In this document: positions 10,111 through 20,022 of the stretch, one piece after another
Layout: every line of letters starts with the position of its first letter
Numbering within the stretch: the stretch's first letter is position 1
Assembly (NCBI GenBank): GCA_008931825.1
Contig: QXVZ01009723.1
Span: forward strand, 1-22,696
Direction: 5' to 3'
DNA from: Phallusia fumigata
Taxonomy: Eukaryota > Chordata > Ascidiacea > Phlebobranchia > Ascidiidae
Length of the DNA stretch: 22,696 nt
Position numbers and translations under genes: made by a program
Notes under the pieces: generated by a model
Databases searched by the model: none
The model's input: the letters and a program-made list of their open reading frames with translations, nothing else
Told to the model about the DNA's origin: nothing

Positions 10111-10450
10111 GGAGGTTTTTTGTTTGTCACGATTCACGAAGTACGGAAGCGCACATACAGGCGCCGGTCTCTAACGTTTGTTTGAACAGTTTGTGTGCTA
10201 TGTTGCTGATTATCGTGAAGGTTTTTTGACAGTTTTTTTGCCCAACCCGAATGCAAATATTGAAGGCCTAGTGTGGTGGGTAAATTTGATTGTAAACATG
10301 TACCAGTACACGAGGATGCGATAACATAGCAGGCTTACTAGGCTGTGTCAAATTCAGAAACAAATCCAACAGTTGAAATTGAAGAAATTTACTACTTTGT
10401 GTTTAGATCTTTTAATAAATGGTTGCATACCATTAAAATTACTTTCAGTT
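10111..10450 (+). other. AOX 5' leader, probably spliced or trans-spliced
   Basis: The region lies between the TATA box and the start codon. It ends in a pyrimidine-rich 3' splice site (ttactttcag, AG at 10447-10448) only two bases before the ATG. Either a 5' UTR intron ends here or it is a spliced-leader acceptor, which is common in ascidians. No coding sequence is recognised upstream of it. Confidence 0.5.
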
Positions 10451-11990
10451 ATGAATACCTTAAAGTGCTCACGAATTTGTTTTAGTAAATGTTTTTGCGT
10501 AAGTGGTGCTTCATTGACACAACATGTGAAAGTTGTAGCACAGGTAAGGCTGTTGTTACTTATTTATCACATTATTATTTTCTTAATCTTATTACATATG
10601 TTTGGTACAGGTGCCATTATTGCAGTCAAAATGGTTCCATGCATTCACCGATACAAATGTCAGACAATACACAAACAAATCTGCTGGTTCTGAGGACCCA
10701 AAATTGCGCATTGACAGTTCTCCACATTTTCGAGAGACACAACGCAAATCTGACAAACCTGTTGAAGCTTTATCAGAAAAAGACGGACTGTCAACTATTG
10801 ACACAGCATTATCTGATGATGCTGCAGAAGGACGGGGAATGTTTGAAGGTGGCTACAGACTCCCACATCCTATATGGAACGAAAAGGAATTGGAATCTGT
10901 TAAAATCACCCATCAACCCCCAGTCACTGTAAAAGAAATTGTGAAATTTGTGACAGAAATTGATAAATGGCTGACACAAACTTTGGTTGTTTTAGGTTGT
11001 TGACAAAATCGCATACTACAGTGTGCAGATCATCCGAAGGGGCTTTGATTTATTTTCAGGGTATACTTTGGGACTTTATACAGGGAGGCTTGATGAAAAG
11101 CAATGGTTAAAACGAATCATATTCCTGGAAACTATTGCTGGAGTGCCAGGTAAAATATATACAACAAATAACGATTGTCAAATATTGACCTTGTTTGAAG
11201 GTATCTGTTGACATTAGCCTAGTTACCGTTCTACACTTAACACTGAATACCCTAACTTCTTTTGTAAATATTTCAGCATTAATAACTCTGTTATGTTGTT
11301 AACGCATTCTGTTATTTTTCGTGTAATAGGTATGGTTGGTGCAATGGTGAGGCATTTGGTGTCTTTACGTAAACTAAAGAGAGATCATGGCTGGATTCAC
11401 ACGTTATTGGAAGAGGCAGAAAATGAAAGGATGCATTTAATGACAGCAATGAGAGTTGCGAATCCAGGAATCATCATGAAAGCATGTATAATGACTGCAC
11501 AAGGTAGGTAGAAAAATGTTACTTTGTAATTTTAGCAGTAATTGTGTGGTCATGAATATTGTTAACAGATATGGTTTTATCCAAAGCTTATGTTTAAATC
11601 TATAAAGGTATATTTGTTTCTGCCTTTTCCTTGGCTTACTTGATCTCCCCTCGATTTTGCCACCGGTTTGTTGGTTACTTGGAAGAGGAAGCAGTGAAAA
11701 CGTATACACACTGTTTAAAAGCCATTGACAATGGTGAATTAAAAATGTGGAGACTGATGAAAGCACCAGAAATTGCAGTAGAATATTGGAAACTTCCGGT
11801 ACCCTTTTTTGACAGAGGTTTGTTTGAGGTTATACCATATTTTAAATGCCTTAAATTGTTTCAGCCTGACGCCATGATGAGGGAAGTTATTCTGGTGATC
11901 AGGGCAGATGAAGCTCACCACAGAACTGTAAATCATACATTGAGCTCCATAAAACCTGATGACCAAAATCCGTACCCCCCAGGACAGTAA
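10451..11990 (+). CDS. AOX: Mitochondrial alternative oxidase (ubiquinol oxidase), 6 coding exons
   Basis: Exons: 10451-10543, 10611-10928, 10996-11149, 11330-11503, 11608-11798, 11865-11990, all in phase, giving 351 aa. The first 31 residues are basic and free of acidic residues ([14 protein letters not shown]...), as in a mitochondrial import signal. The di-iron four-helix domain is complete: LETIAGVP (E182), EEAENERMH (E221, H224), GYLEEEAV (ligand Glu within 272-274) and RADEAHHR (E326, H329). The [12 protein letters not shown] region precedes the first membrane-associated helix. AOX oxidises ubiquinol and reduces oxygen to water at the matrix face of the inner membrane without pumping protons, bypassing complexes III and IV. 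It is absent from vertebrates but known from Ciona. The start was chosen because the ATG follows the splice acceptor directly and gives a fitting presequence. Confidence 0.98.
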
Positions 11991-12116
11991 CAATTGCATT
12001 CAAACTAGTGTTCTAGTTGTTGGAAGGAAACTAAGTACGAGGTTTTGGTGGTCATTTACTTGCACTGTCTAATTCTTGTCTTTATAATGTCTAATTGCAC
12101 TTTGAATAGACTGAAA

Positions 12117-12122
12117 AATAAA
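12117..12122 (+). promoter_or_regulatory. Poly(A) signal of AOX
   Basis: AATAAA lies 126 bases after the AOX stop codon and is followed by a T/G-rich stretch, the usual layout of a cleavage site. Confidence 0.75.
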
Positions 12123-13943
12123 GTCCTAAAAATGAATTGCATGTTTTATTAGTACTTAGTTGTTGTATTTTGTTTGCATAAAAATATTTGTTATTTTAAT
12201 GGAGTGTGAAAATGATGCCCTTGGTTAATTTATTGTACCTTGCACAGTAATCATGTTGGACATGTATGGTTTTGCCAACCTTTTCTATCCCATGCACTAT
12301 TTGTTAATTTTTAAATCAGATAAGCCACACAAACCAGTTTCGGTCTATATTAAAATGTTGTTACATTATGGTCAAAAGAAGATGAATTCTGGTAAAACCA
12401 AAACGACTAAGTCAATAAAAAATTGCTATGCTATGAATTAGAGTTAATTTTAGTAAATGGGGCTTTCAACTGTATGTAGCCTTATTTCCTCTTGTACTTT
12501 TTGTAGTATATACCCAGGTAATATTGTGCCAGTTTTTTCTTTTACAGTGTGCCACTTTGGCCACATACACAATGGGTTACTTGAAAAGATGTATGATTTG
12601 TAGAATTTTCTACTTATAGTTGTTTTAAAATTCTTATACAGCATGTTCGCTTATTTTAATAAAGTTTTCACAGCTCTTAGTCAGCAAAAAGTTGTTAAAC
12701 TAGGACAAGGGCTTTTATATCCGGTGAATCTTTTGTGTAAGTGACTCAAATGTTTTTACATAGTAAGCTTTGTTTTGTTAGTATCAACAGTCTAAATGAA
12801 ATGTTTGTAATAGTCAATATTGTGTTGTTACTACTGCCATTTACATTCATGTTTCTATATTTCAGGAAACGTTGACTCTTTATTGCAAATAGTGAAACAT
12901 TTTAGTATTGTGAAAAAGATTGCCCAGTCTTGCATGTTTCCATTTTAAGAACTTGTTATTTTTACTTAAATTGGTGCCCAGTAGGAGTGTACGCCAATAA
13001 TATGTTTTGGGGGAGGGTGTTTATGTTCCAATTACAACAGTGAAGTTATAAAATGAGTTTTGTTTTATTCCCCCGGTAACTATTGCAACATTAAACTAAC
13101 CTATTTTAGCCAATATAACAAAATGGACTTTTACCATGAACACAAGTTACCTTTGGTTACATACCAATTTTACCAAAACCAGCACACACCCCCTTGTACT
13201 GATACGTTTTCGGATCCAATAATAACCTGTTTTACTGACGTCTTTGGACTTTAACGCCGCTTTTATCCTCAGAGTTAACAATAGGTGTTATTCTTTGCTG
13301 TACGCTTTGGTATTCGTCATTAAACTGTGTTGTCTGCAACGCTGGACACATTCGTTTTCCTGCGCGACATATCTTTAACTAAGGATGCATAAGTAGAATA
13401 TCGAATCCTAATGATTCCTGAGGGTTTTAACATGGCTTATGTATACATATCATATTTTGTGCACATGTATTTGACGTACAATAAATGCATTCGTTGCCGC
13501 AACTTCACAAATGATTCGATTTTAATTCAGCGTTGCAGGCCATGACATACCAATCATTAAGTGGTTTTTCGTGTAAACACTAAAGTACTCTTCTAAAGTT
13601 TTGTTAATAATGGTATTCGTTTTCAAGCTTACGGTAAAGTAAACCGGCCGTTTTGCAGAATAAAAATTAGTAGAACAGTAAAAGCAAATAAAAACTAGAA
13701 GGGTGGCTTACCATATCGATTCAGAGATTGTTTTGTACTGACTAAGAGCACAAAAGGAAACACTCCGAAATCTGACTGTAAAATAAACAATCTAACTTCT
13801 GCTACTAACAAAGTCTGAGGCACAAAACTTAACCCTTAAATTATATTCACGAAACAATGTTGATAACAATGCGGCAAGTCAACGAATACAAGTGCTCTGA
13901 ATAAAAACAATATTCAGATCTATCTGGTTCTAGTTTATCTTAT
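12123..13943. other. Intergenic, no gene recognised
   Basis: AT-rich DNA downstream of AOX. Open frames up to about 64 codons are present but none shows a domain, a codon bias I could trust, or matching splice sites. Confidence 0.6.
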
Positions 13944-13988
13944 ACTTGTACTTGTACTTGTACTTGTACTTGTACTTGTACTTGTACT
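13944..13988. repeat. Hexanucleotide microsatellite (ACTTGT)n
   Basis: About 7.5 perfect tandem copies of the six-base unit ACTTGT. Likely polymorphic in length. Confidence 0.97.
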
Positions 13989-14058
13989 CATTTGATGTTG
14001 AAAAGGCACGGTTTTAAAGCAAATCGAGACTAAGACAAATGAAATAATGAGTAAACGC

Positions 14059-14071
14059 GGGGGGGGGGGGG
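14059..14071. repeat. Run of 13 G
   Basis: An uninterrupted G homopolymer about 60 bases before the n at 14130; its exact length is prone to sequencing error. Confidence 0.9.
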
Positions 14072-14130
14072 TTATGCTGGTGTCAGAGGTGATATAAATT
14101 AAAATCGTAACCCGTCTCTTAGTTGCTTAN

Positions 14131-14690
14131 AATTCGAAAATTGTTTAATAATTTGACCCATTTTGGGGGGCTAGCGGGGTAACCACTGGGGTTATTGCGT
14201 CAAACTATTAATTAGATGCACAATAATAGCATGTTCTACAAACTGTGAAAATTTTATCCAATTCGAACGTTGTTTAATAATTTAACCCATTTTAGGAGGC
14301 TAGCGGGGTACCTGCTGGGGTTATGGGTTAAAAAATGAAATCGATACACCACAATGGCATGTTCTACAAACTGTGTGAATTTCAACAAATTTGGACATCG
14401 TTTAATAATTTGATCCATTTTAGGGGGCTATAGTGAGGTAACCACCTTGCCCATATCTTCCAGCTGTGAAAGTTTCATCCAAATCCACCAAACATTTCAC
14501 ATCAAAAGTGCGTAGACAATGTGCATGGAATATTTCACCATTTCAGGGTCTAGTGGGGTAACCCTTGGGGCCATGGGGTCAATCGAAACGGATAACACAC
14601 CGCCATGACCATACCTACCAGCTGTGAAAGTTTCATCCAAATCCAACAAACATTTCATGTCAAAAGTGCATGGACAAATGCATGCGGAGA
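14131..14690. repeat. Degenerate tandem repeat, period about 130 bases
   Basis: At least five diverged units start near 14131, 14260, 14388, 14481 and 14638. Shared blocks include GTTTAATAATTTGACCCATTTT (with variations), GGCTAGCGGGGTAACC and a unit end like CTGTGAAAGTTTCATCC. Units 1 and 2 are 129 and 128 bases. Units 4 and 5 are more alike and differ from units 1-3 in the block ACATTTCANNTCAAAAGTGC. The array starts at an assembly gap (n at 14130), so its true length is unknown. Confidence 0.88.
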
Positions 14691-15687
14691 AAATAGAAAA
14701 AAAGAACAAAAAAAAACAGAGTGAAAACAATATGTGGGCCCTTCAGGGAAGGGGACCCATAATTATTTTTGAAATGACCAGTAGGCCTTACTTAATCTTA
14801 CTACCGTGGTGACCTATACGTAACAACGACTTGCAAGGATACGGTGGTACGTTACTTCAGTAGTTGTGTGTGCCAGTACGTACCTCTTTTTGAAGGGTGT
14901 GCCGTACCACTGCACCGTGCGATTTTTCTGCGTAGTGTACTGAACTGGCGTACCGTATCGGACTGCCATTCTTGCCGACTGGCTTGTGCGGAGTGGAAGC
15001 TGCTCACATTTAAAGCACAGTACAATTCGGTGTGACGTCATCCACAAAAAAATATTTGCAAGAGTCAAACGTTCCTACAATAATTTTTAAGGATTTGTGC
15101 CACTGTTCACATGGCAAGATGGGAATGTTCACAGGCCACGGAGCTAAACTGTAGTTTACACCGTCGCTGCACCAAATTCAACACTGCACAATTTATTTAC
15201 TAGCAAATGCACCTACCGCTTTAGGACTGTTTGTTGACAAGATCCTACTCTACCAAACAATTAAACAATCGATACCTAGGTAGTTATAGCATAGTAACAT
15301 CTATCTTTTAGTAGGTTATCACACTTCCCCCCATTGTTCGTTATCCATGGTTATACAGTTCATGGGGAAAAAAAACATTTGCGTTTTCTTCCATTTGCAT
15401 TGCTGCGCACAATTGGGATCGTCACGTTTAATTGTGCTGTACAAAACGAGGTTTCGCTCATAACATTAAAGATCAAATGCGGAAAAACAGAAAAAATAGA
15501 CTTGCTGATTTATTGTGTTGTAAGCGGTACATGCAGTATCCACCAGCCACACTCGATTTCTACTATCAACGGAAAATAAAATCTGGACTGCAACGGCTCC
15601 TCCTCCTGCGGGCGTTTGCACATGCAATTTGCATACAAAAGATACTCCTGCAGTTTGTTTAAAAAGCGTTTAACTAAAAAAATTGCT
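14691..15687. other. Intergenic, no gene recognised
   Basis: Mixed-composition DNA with a locally GC-richer part (about 14810-15030). Overlapping short open frames on both strands resemble nothing. Bases 15615-15657 show a weak likeness (about two thirds identical) to 17356-17398, upstream of the ESD start. Confidence 0.5.
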
Positions 15688-15840
15688 CATTGCTCACTAT
15701 GCTAAATACTTGAATGTCTGATGGTGGGTAATCATCTTGTAACTTGTCAATCAGAATTTTACTTTCATGGAAAGTTCAACTAGCACTAATTTTACCAATC
15801 AAAATAGTGTACTCTGAAATGTTGTTTCCTGTTGCAAATG
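15688..15840 (+). pseudogene. Relic of ESD last exon end and 3' UTR
   Basis: The stretch aligns with 19528-19675. It keeps the last codons IAHYAKYLNV and the TGA, then continues through the 3' UTR (shared ATGGTGGGTAA, TTTACCAATCAAAAT, GTTGCAAATG) with small indels and roughly 80% identity. No other ESD exon, catalytic motif or splice acceptor is found in front of it. It is the 3' remnant of an old ESD duplication rather than a second allele, since it is far more diverged than the 17.4/18.0 kb pair. Confidence 0.85.
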
Positions 15841-16130
15841 TAATAGTTATTTTGTATTTTCAAATGTAATTTTTAAATTTTTGAAGTCAAGCACTTGTTA
15901 CACTTTTACCTAAAACTGTTTAGAATGTGACGTTCTCCATATTGCCATTGCACATACACTACAACCCTTAACTGTGATACTTTCCACATACACTAGTTCT
16001 TGTTTTACAAAGGATATATATTTAAAACCTGCACTACATTGGTCCCTAATTTCCATGGCATTCTATAACCAAATTGTTTAATGAGTCAACAAAAACAAAT
16101 TGTATGCTATGTATTGAAGTTAATCAAGTG
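15841..16130. other. Intergenic, nothing recognised
   Basis: AT-rich DNA with no open frame of note and no repeat that could be defined. Confidence 0.5.
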
Positions 16131-16260
16131 CAGTAAACCTAGGTTTATCCGGATCTACACCTTAATGAAACTGCAGTTACGAATGATTTATATTGTTTTT
16201 TTTTCTTACAAAGGCGTCAGATAATCCAGATCTTCGCCAATTCCGGATAAAAGTTGTCTT
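16131..16260. mobile_element. Possible pogo/Tigger-like MITE remnant
   Basis: CAGTAAACCTAGG at 16131 runs into TTTATCCGGA (16144-16153). Its exact reverse complement TCCGGATAAA lies at 16242-16251. Termini of the CAGTnnAACCTCGnTTATCCGG kind are typical of pogo-group elements. The right terminal CAGT...ACTG match is degenerate and no target-site duplication is clear, so this is tentative. Confidence 0.35.
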
Positions 16261-16649
16261 TTTTTACATCTCCTAATTCCCACTTTCTGCTTTCACCTGT
16301 ACATTAAACCGCGTTGCAGTTTTGTTTATTCTTCACACATGCTTACTATAAGATACTGTACTTGTTTCACTACATGCTGCTCCACATTGTAACATCGTAA
16401 TCACTTGGCTGACTAGCCGTCATTGTTAACGCGCGTATGACGTAACATTTATTTGGCGTGTTTGTCGCTCAATGCTTTTTGGGTGTTCAATGCAGTTATG
16501 CTGTGTTAATAAATTCGTTTTTAGAATTGTATTAACGTCTGGTCGCCAAAAGGTTAAATTTCGATAACTTTTCGATCCACTACTATCTTGGTAACGTTGG
16601 GCTTGAACCAAACATCATCTCGTATGTGTATGGGGCCAACAAGTGTCTT
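16261..16649. other. Intergenic, nothing recognised
   Basis: No gene, RNA or repeat could be supported. Confidence 0.5.
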
Positions 16650-16781
16650 CCCGGTTTGAGCGGTTTATTTCGTTAAACCTGAACCGAACCCAAACCTTAT
16701 ATTTCATTTTCTTAAAAACCCCGAACCGGAGCTGAACCCTATATTTCGCTTGGCGTTGAACCTGAACCGGAACCGAACCAG
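16650..16781. repeat. GAACCG-rich degenerate short repeat, left block
   Basis: Many irregular copies of AACCGAACC, CTGAACC and GAACCGG lie in one orientation. The open frame on the minus strand (RFRF, VQVQ patterns) is a by-product of this repeat. Confidence 0.7.
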
Positions 16782-17107
16782 GAAAAATGTAGACTCGTTT
16801 TTCTATGTAATCACCACCACAAAAGTTTTCCGCGACTTGCAAAATATGCCAGCATTCTAGCCTTTTGAGAGAATGAAAAAGATGCTAGACCCGAGTTTTA
16901 TCAGTTGCCGAACGTCGTAATGGGTGTTCCGGCTACACCAGTTAGCGTTGAATGAGAATATGGTAATAAAATATTGTTTCTTGTTTATTTCAGGTTTTTG
17001 CAGCGCATAAGTCAGTCAGGTAAATTCAAGGAACTTGAACGTTGGCTTTAGTGGTGGTGCAGTCAAACAGGAAGTAGCTAGAACAAACGTTAAACTAAAG
17101 GGGCACT
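16782..17107. other. Unique spacer between two GAACCG-rich blocks
   Basis: About 325 bases of ordinary composition enclosed by two blocks of the same motif. No gene is recognised. Confidence 0.5.
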
Positions 17108-17240
17108 TAAACCGGTTCAAAAACCGCAAACCGGTTCGGACCGAATAATTTGCCCGAACCGGAAAATATTTTTTCGTAAAACCGGAACCGAACCCGAACC
17201 TCTAAAAACAATAAATAACGATCCCGAACCGAACCTAAAC
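17108..17240. repeat. GAACCG-rich degenerate short repeat, right block
   Basis: Copies of AAACCGGTTC, CCCGAACCGG and CCGAACCGAACC. This is the same motif family and mostly the same orientation as the block at 16650-16781. The pair may be subterminal repeats of one non-autonomous element, but this is not shown. Confidence 0.7.
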
Positions 17241-17363
17241 ACATATAACAAGCGGTTCGACTCCCTGGTTAGCAGTTCCAAAGCAACAACATCCGATTTG
17301 TCGTAATCGGCATGCCAAATAAAATCTTGGACAGGAATGGCGCCTCATGTGGACATTTGCACG

Positions 17364-17811
17364 TGCGATTTGTTTGCAAAACGACCGGCTGCAACTTGTA
17401 CTTCGCAATCGCGCGTGTGTGTCCAGTGTGCTTTGGGTAACCCACAAAAATGGCGAAAGAGGTGTCCAGCAATAGATGTTTCGGGGGTTGGCAAAAAGTG
17501 TTTGAACACGACAGTGATGAGTGCAAGTGTCCAATGAAATTCGGCATTTACTTTCCGCCCCAAGTAAGTAGCAAAACAAGGCGATGTGTTGCATTTCGCA
17601 GGTAAAGTTTCATCAAAATGCACCAATTTTTTACAGGTCATTTATGACTATTATCACTTTTCAAGCTTAAGTACTGTATGTTTAACTTTTTTGACGATTA
17701 CAGTTGCATATCTTGAGGTAGCTGTTAAACTTCAGAAAAAAGTGGTAATAATTTTAATAAACAACTCGAACTTAACTCTAAGCAACACTATTGCAAATCG
17801 TTTTCTTATAG
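17364..17811 (+). repeat. ESD: Second version of ESD promoter-proximal region, exon 1 and intron 1 (probable other haplotype)
   Basis: Aligns end to end with 17991-18437 at about 94% identity, including 5' flank, exon 1 (17450-17563, 38 codons from [16 protein letters not shown]), donor GTAAGT and the whole intron up to cttatag. It stops exactly there at the n of 17812. The three exon differences from the other copy are all synonymous. No exon 2 follows. It looks like an allelic contig end left in tandem by the assembler. A real partial duplication of the ESD 5' end is the alternative. Confidence 0.9.
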
Positions 17812-17812
17812 N

Positions 17813-17990
17813 CCGTCCTTCGCATAGAACTGCCTGTGAACTTTCACCCAGTCCCGCCTTCCGTATCCCGCCTCTCCCGTCTTTTACTTTGGCACTTTTC
17901 CCGTCTACCCCGTAGTTCCGTCTCTCCCGCCTTTTAGACCTTGTTTCCCGTATTTCCGTCGTCCCGTATTCCCGTCTTTTAGACATGTCC
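17813..17990. repeat. CCCGTCTTT-type pyrimidine-rich irregular repeat
   Basis: Repeated CCCGTCTTTTA, CCCGTATT, TCCGTC and CCCGCCTCT words on the + strand, between the n at 17812 and the start of the second ESD 5' copy. Low complexity, with no coding sense. Confidence 0.75.
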
Positions 17991-18075
17991 TGCGATTTGT
18001 TTGCAAAACGACCGGCTGCAACCTGTACTTCGCAATCGCGCGTGTGTGTCCAGTGTGCTTTCGTAACCCACAACA

Positions 18076-19561
18076 ATGGCGAAGGAGGTGTCCAGCAATA
18101 GATGTTTCGGAGGTTGGCAAAAAGTGTTTGAACACGACAGTGATGAGTGCAAGTGTCCAATGAAATTCGGTATTTACTTTCCGCCCCAAGTAAGTAGCAA
18201 AACAAGGCGATGTGTTGCGTCTCTCAGGTAAAGTTTTATCAAAGTGCACCAAATTATTATTGGTCTTTTATGACCATTATCACTTTTCAAGCTTAAGTAA
18301 TATATGTTAAACTTTTTTGACGATTACCGTTGCATATCTTGAGGTAGCTGTTAAACTTCTGAAAATAGTGGTGATAATTTTAATAAACAACTCGAACTTA
18401 GCTCAAAGCAACACTATTGCAAATCGTTTTCTTATAGGCAGAAAGTAAAAAATGTCCTGTTGTTTACTATCTTTCTGGACTGACTTGCACCGAACAAAAT
18501 GTCATTTCAAAATCTGGAGTACAACGTTCTGCTGCAATGCATGGATTAATCGTTGTTGCCCCAGACACAAGTCCAAGTAATTGAAACTCTACATTTAAAG
18601 TTATGGTTGAAATAGCTAACTTTATGGCAATTTTATTGCAAATAGGAGGGTGCAATATAGAAGGTGAAGACGATGCTTATGATTTTGGATCTGGGGCTGG
18701 ATTTTATGTTGATGCCACAGAGGAGAAATGGAAAACCAACTACAGAATGTATTCCTACATTACTAAGGAGGTATGGATGACCAAATGTTATCTCAACAGC
18801 TTATGTTTTGTTCCATTGTTAGTCAGTTTGGAATATATTTGCAGTTGCCCAACGTCATCAACAAAGAATTTGCAAGTCAAGTTGAATCAAGCAAAATGTC
18901 TGTATTTGGTCACAGGTAAAAAATGACGAATGTTCCAAAAACATTTTTTCTAAAACTGTTATATTTATTATTCTGCAGCATGGGTGGTCATGGTGCTTTG
19001 GTATGTGCCCTTAAGAACCCAGGAAAATATAAGGTAAGAATACAAAATATATTAATTTGGCATGTCAGATTTTACCAATAAACTTTTTTTAGTCAGTTTC
19101 CGCTTTTGCACCGATTACCAACCCTACCCAGTGTCCATGGGGGCAGAAGGCGCTGTCAGGTTATTTGGGCAAAGACAATGACAGCCATAAGGTAAGCTCA
19201 GGACTGAAATAATCAGGAAAACATTTAACTTGAAATCTATATCTCTGCAGGAGTATGATTCCTGTCATTTGATCAAAAAGTATCAAGGACCAAAGCTAGA
19301 TATACTCGTTGATCAAGGAACAAAAGATCAGTTTCTGCATGAGCTTCTACCTGAACATCTTGTAAGGGCATGTGGTGATGCTGGAATAACACTAAACCTT
19401 AGAAATCAAGAGGTACCCAACTATTTTTTTGTTGTGCATCAGTTTGTATAGTTTCAAAATGCTGTTTGTTGTTTTTGCAGGGCTATGACCATAGTTATTA
19501 CTTCATTGCCACATTTATGGATGACCACATTGCTCACCATGCTAAGTACTTAAATGTCTGA
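18076..19561 (+). CDS. ESD: S-formylglutathione hydrolase (esterase D), 8 exons
   Basis: Exons: 18076-18189, 18438-18576, 18646-18770, 18845-18915, 18979-19033, 19093-19191, 19251-19412, 19481-19561. Phases agree, giving 281 aa (human 282). Recognisable stretches are [56 protein letters not shown], the nucleophile elbow GHSMGG (S150), DQGTKDQF (D227) and [12 protein letters not shown] (H259), making a complete Ser-Asp-His triad. The enzyme is a cytosolic alpha/beta hydrolase that splits S-formylglutathione to formate and glutathione, the last step of glutathione-dependent formaldehyde detoxification. The start is the ATG that gives the usual N-terminus. No TATA box is seen upstream. An alternative version of exon 1 lies at 17450-17563. 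Confidence 0.97.
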
Positions 19562-20022
19562 TGGTGGGTAACCAGCATTATAATTTGTAATTTTACTTTC
19601 TTGGCAAGTTCAATCACCTTTAACTTTACCAATCAAAATGGTGTACTTTCAATTGCTGTTTTCTTGTTGCAAATGCAAGGGAAGGAGTTAAGTTTCAGGA
19701 AAAAACTGCAGTTTAGTTTCAACAAGTCAAGCACTGTTACTAAAAATGAAACAAACAAACTGCTTTAAAAACTTAATTCTTATCCAGGCATTCAGTTGTA
19801 TGTTTACTGCAGAACGTTTGAATCTCTAAACTTTGTTCTGATAATTTGGATAGGCACGGGTTCAAAAATTAGCCATGCTTTTTGCCAGAAATGTAAATGC
19901 ATTTTGGGTGATTAGTGTCTGGTTAGTATAAGTCTTACGTAATGTTCAAACTTCGACCCACGGTACCAGAATATTGTTCACAGTGATTTATATGACCTCG
20001 GTATCAACAAGCCTACATTTTA
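19562..20022. other. Convergent 3' flanks of ESD and ERCC5
   Basis: 460 bases separate the two stop codons of the convergent genes. The first part is ESD 3' UTR, shared with the relic at 15721-15840. No canonical AATAAA was found for either gene here. Confidence 0.6.

Noticed and set aside
10929..10995. Extension of AOX exon 2 as an open frame to 11003
   Set aside because: Reading through ends in a stop and lacks AOX similarity. Splicing GT at 10929 to AG at 10995 restores the conserved [10 protein letters not shown] segment in phase.
14814..15068. Short inverted GGTGGTACG / CGTACCAC words and overlapping frames on both strands
   Set aside because: The arms are short and imperfectly placed and the frames have no family match; nothing supports a gene or a defined element.
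16615..16842. Minus-strand 75-codon frame with VQVQ/RFRF patterns
   Set aside because: It is the translation of the GAACCG-type repeat.
17253..17263. Exact match to a tRNA-type B box (GGTTCGACTCC)
   Set aside because: No acceptor stem, A box or cloverleaf can be drawn around it, and it lies at the edge of a block rich in GGTTCG words, so a chance match is likely.
17235..18252. Minus-strand frames of 98-157 codons across the ESD 5' copies
   Set aside because: They are antisense shadows of the ESD first exon and the CCCGTC repeat; the same shadow appears twice because the region is present twice.
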